In this document: piece by piece, positions 14,947 to 21,976 of the stretch
Numbering within the stretch: the stretch's first letter is position 1
How the letters are laid out: each line of letters starts with the position of its first letter
Origin: CP2-2F sp034436235
Lineage (GTDB): Bacteria; Chloroflexota; Anaerolineae; Aggregatilineales; UBA2796
NCBI GenBank assembly: GCA_034436235.1
Contig: DAOTWB010000096.1
Span: forward strand, 1-27,325
DNA length: 27,325 nucleotides
Direction: 5' to 3'
Position numbers and translations under genes: made by a program
Notes under the pieces: model-generated
Told to the model about the DNA's origin: nothing
Databases searched by the model: none
What the model saw: only the letters and a program-made list of their open reading frames with translations

Positions 14947-16323
14947 ATGTCTCGCAAAGTTTTGTTCGTGCTGTTCCTTGCGGCGGCGATCGCGCTGATG
15001 CCGACGCTCTCGAACGCGCAGGCGCAGAGCCGCACAGTGGTCACGTGGTTCGTGGGCATTGGCACAGGCGCCAGCCCTGATCAAATCGAGGCGCAAAATC
15101 GCGTGGTGGAAGCCTTCAACGCCAGCCAGAATGAGATCGAGCTGAAGATCAACATCGCCGCCAGCTTTGAAGCCGCCTATGACGCGCTCGCCACGCTGAT
15201 CGCCGCCGGCGACGCGCCGGACATCGTCGGTCCGGTCGGCTTCTTGGGCGCCAACAGCTTCGCCGATGCCTGGCTGGATGTCGCGCCATTGGTTGAGAAG
15301 TACAACTACAATCTCAAGCAGTTCCCTGAGAGCTTGGTCGATCTGTATCGCACTGAAGACGGCGGCTTGGTCGGCATTCCGTTCGCGGTCTTCCCGTCGC
15401 TGATCTTCTACAACAAAGACCTGTTCGACGAGGCTGAGCTGCCCTATCCGCCGTCCGACTTCAATCAGCCTTACACGCTGAACGGCGTGGAGCGCGAGTG
15501 GAACTGGGATACGCTCGCCGATCTGGCAATCGAGCTGACGGTTGACGCGAACGGTCTGACGCCGAACGACCCAGGCTTCGATCCGAACCAAATCCGTCAG
15601 TTCGGCTTCATTCAGCAATGGGCGCTGCTGCGCGCCGAGCTGACCACCTTCGGCGGACATCCTGTCTACGACGCTGAGAAGGGCAAGGTGGAACTACCTG
15701 ACTACTGGCGCGAGCAGCTGGCTTGGACGCACGACGGTCTGTGGAAGCGCCACTTCATCCCGAACGCGACCTACGAAGGCAGCGAGCTGCTGCAGCCGAG
15801 CGCGTTCGCTTCGGGCAATGTGGCGATGGCGCGCGTGCCGCTGTGGTACACCTGCTGCATCGGCGATCTGAAGTCCAACTGGGACTTGGCAGTGCTGCCG
15901 AGCTACAAGGGCAAGTATCACGTGCCGACGGACGCCGATACCTTCCGCATCACCAAAGCCAGCAAGAATCCTGATGCCGCCTTCAAAGTGCTGACCTACT
16001 TGCTGGGCGAAGCGGCGCCAGAGCTGCTCTTGGTCTACGGCGGCTATCCTGCGCGTCCTGACTTGCAGCAAGCAGCGACCGAGCTGCGCCAGAAGTCCTT
16101 CCCATCAGTGACCAACTGGGATGCCGTGCCGAAGAGCTTGGAGTACGCTGCCTCGCCGCACCACGAGTCGTTCTTCCCGAACTTCTCGAAGGGCATCCAG
16201 CGCTTCGCCGATTTCCGCAGCCAGCTCTACGGCGATACAGGCAAGGACATGAACTTGGAAGCGGAGATCAACAAGCTCGAAGCCGACTTGCAAGCGATCG
16301 TCGCAGAAGCGATCGGACGTTAA
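14947..16323 (+). CDS. Sugar ABC transporter extracellular solute-binding protein
   Basis: The 458-aa protein belongs to the family 1 (MalE-like) solute-binding proteins: VVTWFVGIG near the mature N-terminus, LIAAGDAPDIVGPVGFLGAN, GGLVGIPFAVFPSLIFYNKDLFDEA, FASGNVAMARVPLWYT and HVPTDADTFRITKASKNPDA. The signal peptide MSRKVLFVLFLAAAIALMP ends near SNAQA and has no lipobox cysteine, so the mature protein is predicted to be soluble or held by an uncleaved helix. The start at 14947 is set by GGAGG five bases upstream and by the signal peptide. The frame is open further back to an ATG at 14878 overlapping the lacI stop, but that extension would put 23 residues before the signal peptide. It binds the sugar for the two permeases that follow. 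Two hairpins behind it may raise its level over theirs. Confidence 0.95.
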   Translation: MSRKVLFVLFLAAAIALMPTLSNAQAQSRTVVTWFVGIGTGASPDQIEAQNRVVEAFNASQNEIELKINIAASFEAAYDALATLIAAGDAPDIVGPVGFLGANSFADAWLDVAPLVEKYNYNLKQFPESLVDLYRTEDGGLVGIPFAVFPSLIFYNKDLFDEAELPYPPSDFNQPYTLNGVEREWNWDTLADLAIELTVDANGLTPNDPGFDPNQIRQFGFIQQWALLRAELTTFGGHPVYDAEKGKVELPDYWREQLAWTHDGLWKRHFIPNATYEGSELLQPSAFASGNVAMARVPLWYTCCIGDLKSNWDLAVLPSYKGKYHVPTDADTFRITKASKNPDAAFKVLTYLLGEAAPELLLVYGGYPARPDLQQAATELRQKSFPSVTNWDAVPKSLEYAASPHHESFFPNFSKGIQRFADFRSQLYGDTGKDMNLEAEINKLEADLQAIVAEAIGR

Positions 16324-16337
16324 TCGCAAGGCGCCCA

Positions 16338-16371
16338 CTCGTCTGCTCAGCTTAGCAGGCGCGCAGACGAG
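16338..16371 (+). ncRNA. Intercistronic hairpin 1 behind the binding-protein gene
   Basis: CTCGTCTGC (16338-16346) pairs perfectly with GCAGACGAG (16363-16371), and the stem can extend by CCC/GGG across one bulged A. There is no T-run. It is probably an mRNA-stabilising element in the 130-base gap between the binding-protein and permease genes, not an independent RNA gene. Confidence 0.6.
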
Positions 16372-16386
16372 GGGCATTGCCTCGAA

Positions 16387-16417
16387 GAAGGCGGGCGCGA
16401 TTCTATCACCCGCCTTC
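16387..16417 (+). ncRNA. Intercistronic hairpin 2 before the first permease gene
   Basis: GAAGGCGGG (16387-16395) pairs perfectly with CCCGCCTTC (16409-16417) across a 13-base loop. It lies 15 bases behind hairpin 1 and ends 24 bases before the permease ribosome site. Without a T-run, partial termination or protection from exonucleases is more likely than full termination. Confidence 0.6.
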
Positions 16418-16453
16418 GCTTCTCGCAATCCGAGCGTCTGTAGGAGATAGACC

Positions 16454-17413
16454 ATGACAAGCGTGCCAACACCGCTCAGCGCCAAACCTGCCGCTGTACG
16501 TCTCCGCAAGCCTGTCAGCGTTTACGAGCGACAAAAACGCTGGGGCTGGTTTTTCCTCTCGCCATGGCTGATCGGCTTTTTCGCCTTCACCTTCATTCCG
16601 ATCATCGCCTCGCTGATCTTCAGCTTCACAGACTTCCGTCTGACGCAGCCCGATCAGATCAAATTCATCGGGCTGAATAATTGGGCGAAGCTCTTCGCCG
16701 ATCCGCTGGCGCTGAACGCGCTGCGCGTCACCTTCGGCTTCGCGCTGCTCTCGCTGCCGATAGCCATCGCGCTGCCCGTGCTGCTGGCGGCGCTGCTGAA
16801 CTCAAAATATTTGATCGGCAAGCCGTTCTTCCGACTGCTCTTCTATCTGCCGTACATGGTGCCTGCCATCTCAGGCATTTTCATCTGGCAGGCGTTCCTG
16901 AATGGACAGACCGGCTGGCTGAATCGCTTGTTGCGCTTGTTCGGCGTCGTCGAGCCGCCCAACTGGCTAGGCAATGAGTTCTGGATCGGACCGGCGATGG
17001 TCTTGATGGGAGTCTGGGGCGTGGGCAACGCGATGCTGATCACGTTGGCGACGCTGCAAGGCGTGCCGCAAGAGCTATATGACGCCGCCAAAGTGGACGG
17101 CGCAGGCGCTGTGACAGCCTTCTTCAAGGTCACGCTGCCGATGATCTCGCCGGTGATCTTCTACAACCTGATCTTGAGCGTGATCGGCTTGCTGCAGTAC
17201 TTCGTCGTGCCGTATGTGCTGACGCGCGGCACAGGCAATCCGAATGGCGCGGCGTATTTCTTCAACATGCATCTGTATCGGACTGCCTTCTTGTTCCAAG
17301 ATATGGGCTACGGCGCGACGATGGCTTGGTTCATCTTCCTGATCGCCATTGTCCTGACCGTCATCCTGTTCGCCACATCGCGACGCTGGGTCTATTACGC
17401 AGGAGGAGAGTGA
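16454..17413 (+). CDS. Sugar ABC transporter permease, MalF type
   Basis: The 319-aa inner-membrane protein has six hydrophobic segments, starting with WFFLSPWLIGFFAFTFIPII. The EAA loop is YDAAKVDGAGAVTAFFKVTL (about residues 208-227), which contacts the ATPase. GLNNWAKLFADPLALNALRV and FRLLFYLPYMVPAISGIFIW are typical of MalF-type permeases of the CUT1 group. AGGAG lies seven bases before the ATG. The gene ends one base before the next permease gene, so the two are translated together as the heterodimeric channel. Confidence 0.96.
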   Translation: MTSVPTPLSAKPAAVRLRKPVSVYERQKRWGWFFLSPWLIGFFAFTFIPIIASLIFSFTDFRLTQPDQIKFIGLNNWAKLFADPLALNALRVTFGFALLSLPIAIALPVLLAALLNSKYLIGKPFFRLLFYLPYMVPAISGIFIWQAFLNGQTGWLNRLLRLFGVVEPPNWLGNEFWIGPAMVLMGVWGVGNAMLITLATLQGVPQELYDAAKVDGAGAVTAFFKVTLPMISPVIFYNLILSVIGLLQYFVVPYVLTRGTGNPNGAAYFFNMHLYRTAFLFQDMGYGATMAWFIFLIAIVLTVILFATSRRWVYYAGGE

Positions 17414-17414
17414 G

Positions 17415-18509
17415 ATGGCTGCTATATCGCAACCGCGTCCGTCGGTCGTCGTCTCGCCGTACTTTGTGAGGCAGCTCAGGAAGTTCACCGCCCTTGCGCT
17501 GGTGACGCTGTTCGGCTCGCTGCTGGCGTTCGTCTACCTGCTGCCGTTCGGCAACATGATGACGGTCGCCTTGCGCGACCAAGAGTCGCTGGCAGGCGGA
17601 CCTGACTCGCCGATCCTGCCGATGAAGCAGCTGTTCTACGAATATAACGACGGGCAGCGCGTGCAGCGCCTTGAGGTCTTCAACGTGCCGATTGACGGCG
17701 AGACGCGCCAATTGGCGGCGCTGACCAAACGGCGCACCAGCGTGGTCTTCATCGATCCGAACGATCCGACGGCTGAGCCGATCACGTGGGAAGGCAATTG
17801 GCGCGCGCTGCAGCCTGCTTACGTCTTTCAGGCGCGCTGGGAAAACTTCCCAGAAGCCTGGCAGATGATTGACTTTCCGCTGCTCTTCCGCAATACGTTC
17901 GCGATCGCCTTTATCGGCATGATCGGCACGCTGCTCTCTTCGATCTCGGTCGCTTATGCCTTCTCGCGCTTCCCGATTCCGGGCAAGAATTGGCTATTCA
18001 TCGTGCTGATCGGCACGATCATCCTGCCTGGTCAGGTCACGCTCATCCCGACTTACGCTTTCTTCGCGTCCATCGGTTGGACAGGCACATGGTTGCCGCT
18101 GATCGTGCCGCATTTCTTCGCCAACGCCTACAACGTCTTCTTGCTGCGGCAGTTCTTCATGACCTTGCCGCGCGAGCTGGACGAAGCCGCCATGATTGAC
18201 GGCGCCAGTCCGTTCCAAATCTTGCTGCACGTGATCGTGCCGCAATCTTGGGCTGCTATCATCACGGTCGGCTTGTTCCACTTCGTATGGGCGTGGAACG
18301 ATTACTTCGGTCCGCTGATCTACCTGCTGGGCAAGCCTGAGCTGCAGCCGATCTCAGTCGGCGTGCAAATTTTCAATTTCCGTTACGCGCCACGCCCTGA
18401 GCTTGTTCAAGCGACTTCGCTGATGGCGATGCTCTTGCCCGTCATTCTGTTCATCCTTGCGCAGCGCTTCTTCATGCGCGGTGTGGTTATCACAGGAGTT
18501 GAGAAATGA
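17415..18509 (+). CDS. Sugar ABC transporter permease, MalG type, with enlarged outer loop
   Basis: The 364-aa protein has six hydrophobic segments and the EAA loop LDEAAMIDGASPFQILLHVI. AYAFSRFPIPGK and FFASIGWTGTWLPLIVPHFF are typical of MalG-like CUT1 permeases. Most such proteins have about 280 residues. The extra length is a hydrophilic block of about 90 residues between the first and second membrane segments (about 53-145, including DGETRQLAALTKRRTSVVFI and ITWEGNWRALQPAYVF), predicted to face outward. I have seen comparable insertions in relatives from this phylum. AGGAGG lies eight bases before the ATG. The stop overlaps the next start (ATGA). No ATP-binding subunit is encoded here; a shared MalK/MsmX-like ATPase elsewhere is assumed. 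Confidence 0.96.
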   Translation: MAAISQPRPSVVVSPYFVRQLRKFTALALVTLFGSLLAFVYLLPFGNMMTVALRDQESLAGGPDSPILPMKQLFYEYNDGQRVQRLEVFNVPIDGETRQLAALTKRRTSVVFIDPNDPTAEPITWEGNWRALQPAYVFQARWENFPEAWQMIDFPLLFRNTFAIAFIGMIGTLLSSISVAYAFSRFPIPGKNWLFIVLIGTIILPGQVTLIPTYAFFASIGWTGTWLPLIVPHFFANAYNVFLLRQFFMTLPRELDEAAMIDGASPFQILLHVIVPQSWAAIITVGLFHFVWAWNDYFGPLIYLLGKPELQPISVGVQIFNFRYAPRPELVQATSLMAMLLPVILFILAQRFFMRGVVITGVEK

Positions 18510-19792
18510 CTATACGTCGTTCACTGTTGTTAATCTTCACAGTCATTTTGCTCTGCTCAGTCGGCGTCAGCCAAGCCAATGAGCGGACGATCAACGTGGT
18601 CACGCAGCCGCCGCTCGGCACGATCAGCCCTTACGTCTTTGGCGCGAACTACGGACCGTGGGCGCTGTTGCCTGTCGGCTTATGGGATCAGGCGGCAGAA
18701 GGCGGCTTTACGTTCTTGCGCTTTCCGGGCGGCGCGTGGGGCGATCAAAACGACCTCGCGCCGTATCACATCGATCCGTTCGTCAAATTTGCGCGCCGCC
18801 TGAACGCTGAGCCGCTCATTCACGTGCGGCTGGCAGGCAGCACGCCTGAGCGCGCCGCGAGCGTGGTGCGCTACGTGAACATCGAGCAGGGCTATGGCGT
18901 GCGCTTCTGGAGCATCGGCAATGAGCCGAACTTGTACAGAGATTACACGGCTGAGCAGTTCGCCAAAGATTGGCGCGCCTTTGCGCTCGCCATGCGCGAG
19001 GTCGATCCGAATATCATCTTGGTTGGACCGGACATCAGCCAGTATCCGCCTAATTTGAACGACTATCATGCGCCGCTGCGCGATTGGATTCGCATTTTCA
19101 TGCGCCAGAACGCCGATCTGGTCAACATCGTCTCGATCCATCGCTATCCGCTGCCGACTGCGATGAACGCGCCTGCCACGACCGTTGCGCGGCTGCGCGA
19201 TACAGCGCGCGAGTGGGATTTCATCGTGAGCGATCTGCGCAAGGTGATTCGCGAGGCGGCAGGGCGCGATTTTCCGATTGGCGTGCTAGAGGTCAGCTCA
19301 CACTGGAGCAAGACGCTGGGCGGCGAAGCGACGCCTGACTCGTTCTTCCACGCGATCTGGTGGGCGGATGTGCTGACGCGCTTGATCAACCATCAGGTGG
19401 ATATTGTGGCGTATTTCATGCTGGCGAGCTACGGCGGCACAGACTTCGGTCTGTTCGACCGCTATGCCGCACGTCCGACTTTCTACGTCTATCCGCTCTA
19501 CAAGCGCTTCGGCAAGACGCTCTTGCGCGTGGAGAACAATGAGCCGCTCTTGACTGTGGCGGCGGCGCGCGATGACGCAGGACAACTGACCGTGATGGTG
19601 GTCAATCCGTTCGAGTCGGCGCGCACAGTGCGGCTGAGCGTGGACGGCGCGCCTGCCTGTCCGATCAAGAGCGCGTGGCGTCTCGACCAGCGTCTTAAGG
19701 CAGAGCCATTGACGCTGGAGACGGACGAGCCGATCCTGAGCGCGCCTGCTTTCTCTGCTACGCTCTACACGCTAGACGCGAATTGTCGTTGA
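18506..19792 (+). CDS. Secreted clan GH-A glycoside hydrolase of the sugar-uptake operon
   Basis: The 428-aa protein has a signal peptide (residues 1-25, SLLLIFTVILLCSVGVSQA). A TIM-barrel domain starts ISPYVFGANYGPW, followed by FTFLRFPGGAWGDQND, VRFWSIGNEPNLYRDYT with the likely acid/base E140, VSIHRYPLP, and FPIGVLEVSSHWSK with the likely nucleophile E262. The C-terminal 100 residues look like the beta-sandwich found behind GH39, GH51 and GH79 barrels (LTVMVVNPFESARTVRLSVD). The opening motif and FPGG resemble alpha-L-arabinofuranosidases, but I cannot assign a family. AGGAG lies seven bases before the ATG, which overlaps the permease stop by four bases, so translation is coupled. It would act outside the cell to make or trim the oligosaccharide that the transporter imports. 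Confidence 0.85.
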   Translation: MTIRRSLLLIFTVILLCSVGVSQANERTINVVTQPPLGTISPYVFGANYGPWALLPVGLWDQAAEGGFTFLRFPGGAWGDQNDLAPYHIDPFVKFARRLNAEPLIHVRLAGSTPERAASVVRYVNIEQGYGVRFWSIGNEPNLYRDYTAEQFAKDWRAFALAMREVDPNIILVGPDISQYPPNLNDYHAPLRDWIRIFMRQNADLVNIVSIHRYPLPTAMNAPATTVARLRDTAREWDFIVSDLRKVIREAAGRDFPIGVLEVSSHWSKTLGGEATPDSFFHAIWWADVLTRLINHQVDIVAYFMLASYGGTDFGLFDRYAARPTFYVYPLYKRFGKTLLRVENNEPLLTVAAARDDAGQLTVMVVNPFESARTVRLSVDGAPACPIKSAWRLDQRLKAEPLTLETDEPILSAPAFSATLYTLDANCR

Positions 19793-19809
19793 GATGAATC
19801 GAGGCTTGA

Positions 19810-21147
19810 ATGAACTTTCCAAGCGATTTTCTCTGGGGCGCCGCGACCGCCAGCTATCAAATTGAAGGCGCGGCGCTCGAAGACGGGCGCGGCGAGTGCA
19901 TCTGGACGCGCTTCTCGCACACCGAAGGCAAGGTCAAACACGGTCACACAGGCGATGTGGCGTGCGATCACTATCATCGCTATGCTGAAGACGTGGCGCT
20001 GATGCAAACGCTCGGCTTGCACGCTTATCGGTTTTCTATCGCTTGGTCGCGTCTGTTGCCGCAAGGCACAGGCGCCATCAACCAAGCAGGCGTTGACTTC
20101 TACAATCGCCTGATTGACAAGCTGCTTGAGGCGAACATTACGCCGTTTATCACGCTCTATCACTGGGACTTGCCGCAAGCGCTGCAGGATCGCGGCGGCT
20201 GGACGAGCGCTGAGATGCCTGAGTGGTTCGCGGCATACGCCGCATTAGCGGCTGAGCAGTATGGCGACCGCGTGAAGCATTGGATCACGCTGAACGAGCC
20301 ATGGTGCATCGCCTTTCTCGGTCATCATCTCGGCATTCACGCGCCGGGCATCCGCGATGAGCGCGCGGCGTTCCGCGCTGCGCATCATACGCATCTGGCG
20401 CACGGACGCGCTGTGCAGGTCTTGCGCGAGCGCCTGCCCAATGCACAGGTCGGCATCACGCTGAACCTGGCGCCGATTCAGCCTGCCAGCGATGATCCGC
20501 GCGACCAGGAAGCAGCGCGCGTCTTCGACGGCGTGCAGAATCGTTGGTTTCTCGATCCTATCTTCAAGGGAACGTATCCATCGGACGTTGTGGCACATCT
20601 GACGGCGCGTGGCGCGCTGGACGGTCTCGATCTGGCGGCAGTCAGCCTTGCTGCGCAGCCGCTAGACTTTCTAGGCGTCAATTACTACACACGCATCCTG
20701 ATCCGTCACGCGCCGAACAGTCCGCAAGGCTATGAAATATACCTGCCTGCCGATGTGCCTATCACCGATATGAACTGGGAAATCTATCCGCAAGGCTTGC
20801 GCGACCTGCTGCTGCGCGTCCATCAGGAGTATGCGCCGCCTGCCATTTACATCACTGAGAACGGCGCCGCCTTCCCAGAGCCTGAGCGCGTCGAAGGCGA
20901 CCTGCTGGAAGATTCGGCGCGCGTTGCCTACCTTGAGCAGCACTTCAAGGCGGCGGCTGAGGCGATCGCGCATGGCGTGCCGCTCAAAGGCTACTTCGTC
21001 TGGTCGCTGCTGGATAACTTCGAGTGGGCGGAAGGCTACACCAAGCGCTTCGGCATTGTGCATGTGGATTTCGCCACGCAAAAGCGGACGCTCAAGCGCA
21101 GCGCGCTGTACCTCAAGCAGGTCATTCAGGATGGCGTGCGCGCTTGA
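19810..21147 (+). CDS. GH1-family beta-glucosidase
   Basis: The 445-aa cytoplasmic enzyme shows all GH1 landmarks: FLWGAATASYQIEGA at the N-terminus, YRFSIAWSRLLPQG, LYHWDLPQAL, the acid/base E163 in WITLNEPWC (most relatives have TFNEP), NYYTR, the nucleophile E350 in YITENGAAF, and the aglycone-site region YFVWSLLDNFEWAEGYTKRFG. It removes terminal beta-linked glucose, and in some members galactose, fucose or mannose, from imported oligosaccharides. GAGG lies five bases before the ATG, 17 bases after the previous stop. It is the last gene of the operon and is followed by a strong hairpin terminator. Its position matches bglC in actinobacterial ceb loci. Confidence 0.97.
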   Translation: MNFPSDFLWGAATASYQIEGAALEDGRGECIWTRFSHTEGKVKHGHTGDVACDHYHRYAEDVALMQTLGLHAYRFSIAWSRLLPQGTGAINQAGVDFYNRLIDKLLEANITPFITLYHWDLPQALQDRGGWTSAEMPEWFAAYAALAAEQYGDRVKHWITLNEPWCIAFLGHHLGIHAPGIRDERAAFRAAHHTHLAHGRAVQVLRERLPNAQVGITLNLAPIQPASDDPRDQEAARVFDGVQNRWFLDPIFKGTYPSDVVAHLTARGALDGLDLAAVSLAAQPLDFLGVNYYTRILIRHAPNSPQGYEIYLPADVPITDMNWEIYPQGLRDLLLRVHQEYAPPAIYITENGAAFPEPERVEGDLLEDSARVAYLEQHFKAAAEAIAHGVPLKGYFVWSLLDNFEWAEGYTKRFGIVHVDFATQKRTLKRSALYLKQVIQDGVRA

Positions 21148-21176
21148 TTGTGCTGCGCACAGCGCAGACGATCTTG

Positions 21177-21185
21177 TGCTACACT
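21177..21185 (+). promoter_or_regulatory. Candidate extended -10 promoter before the 21251 gene
   Basis: TGC-TACACT is a TGn-extended -10 box with four of six core matches and no clear -35. If used, transcription would start near 21192, inside the terminator stem of the upstream operon. It is the only recognisable start signal for the 21251 gene in the 103-base gap. Confidence 0.4.
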
Positions 21186-21187
21186 GG

Positions 21188-21229
21188 ATAGGCGTGTGAT
21201 CGCTTGAGATCATGCGCCTATTCTGTTTT
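21188..21229 (+). terminator. Intrinsic terminator of the sugar-uptake operon
   Basis: ATAGGCGTGTGATC (21188-21201) pairs with GATCATGCGCCTAT (21208-21221) over 14 positions including two G-U pairs, with the six-base loop GCTTGA. The tail TCTGTTTT (21222-21229) is T-rich. It begins 41 bases after the beta-glucosidase stop codon. Confidence 0.8.
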
Positions 21230-21250
21230 CACGCTGTGAGGAGCGCGTTG

Positions 21251-21913
21251 ATGGAGCTGATGATCGAAGGCGCGCTGCGCACACTGATACCTATTCAAGA
21301 CTTTCGGGCTGCGCACAGCTTGCCGAGCGCCTTCGGCGTGGCGCGCTTCGAGCCGAAAGATTTCAGCGGCTTAGGGCGCATCGATCTGGCGGCGCGCACA
21401 GGCGCCTTGCAGCGGCTGCACGAGCGCGTGGTAGCGCAGACGCCATCGCATGTGCCGCCGCTGGACTGGCTGGACGCTTTTGAGCGTCTGGCGCGCTTGT
21501 TTGAAGCGGAACTGCGCGCCGCCAACGCTGAGATCGGCTTGCGCGAATCAGAGATCGGCTTCGCGGTCAGCGGCTTTGCCGATGCCTTGAACGCTTATGC
21601 CTACGCCGTCGTGCGCGCGCACGTGGAAGGACTGCCGCTGCCGAGCTTTCGGACGGTCTACATAGAATGGTGCGCGAACTCAGCGCGGCTCTCACAGACG
21701 CGCCATGCCTATAGGCACGGACAGTCGGTCTGGCAAGTGCAGATCATCTACACGGTCTACGGGCGAGTCGGCTTGGCAGTGCAGACCGATCAGGCGCGCT
21801 ATTACGTGGCGGATAGTCAATACACTTGTCCTGCCGAAGGCTTCATGAGTCGGCTGTTGGCGGCAGTGGCAGCCAAGATCAGCGCGTCAGGAACTGAGTC
21901 AAGCTCGCTCTAA
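21251..21913 (+). CDS. Unrecognised 220-aa protein
   Basis: I do not recognise a family. The product has no signal peptide and no membrane segment, so it is probably cytoplasmic. The N-terminal half is helical and charged, with a possible coiled stretch at WLDAFERLARLFEAELRAAN. The C-terminal half looks like beta strands with aromatic residues (TVYIEWCANSARLSQTRHAY, VWQVQIIYTVYGRVGLAVQT, YYVADSQYTCPAEG), ending in a helix. The start ATG 21251 is preferred over the in-frame ATG 21212 because GTGAGGAG lies seven bases upstream and because 21212 lies inside the terminator stem. Codon use matches its neighbours, so it looks like a real resident gene. It is followed by mnmA after 63 bases. Confidence 0.75.
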   Translation: MELMIEGALRTLIPIQDFRAAHSLPSAFGVARFEPKDFSGLGRIDLAARTGALQRLHERVVAQTPSHVPPLDWLDAFERLARLFEAELRAANAEIGLRESEIGFAVSGFADALNAYAYAVVRAHVEGLPLPSFRTVYIEWCANSARLSQTRHAYRHGQSVWQVQIIYTVYGRVGLAVQTDQARYYVADSQYTCPAEGFMSRLLAAVAAKISASGTESSSL

Positions 21914-21930
21914 ACAAACCTGCCATTTTA

Positions 21931-21939
21931 TGCTAAAGT
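21931..21939 (+). promoter_or_regulatory. Candidate extended -10 promoter of mnmA
   Basis: TGC-TAAAGT (four of six core matches plus the TGn extension) lies in the AT-rich 63-base gap, 38 bases before the mnmA ATG. No convincing -35 box is visible. The ribosome site AAGG (21967-21970) lies six bases before the ATG. Confidence 0.4.
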
Positions 21940-21976
21940 TTATTTGAAAAATGAGCAGTGTGTTGTAAGGTGAGCC

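Noticed and set aside
14856..15080. 74-codon frame directly behind that Shine-Dalgarno match
   Set aside because: The start is only two bases from the GGAGG, and the frame runs out of phase through the binding-protein signal peptide.
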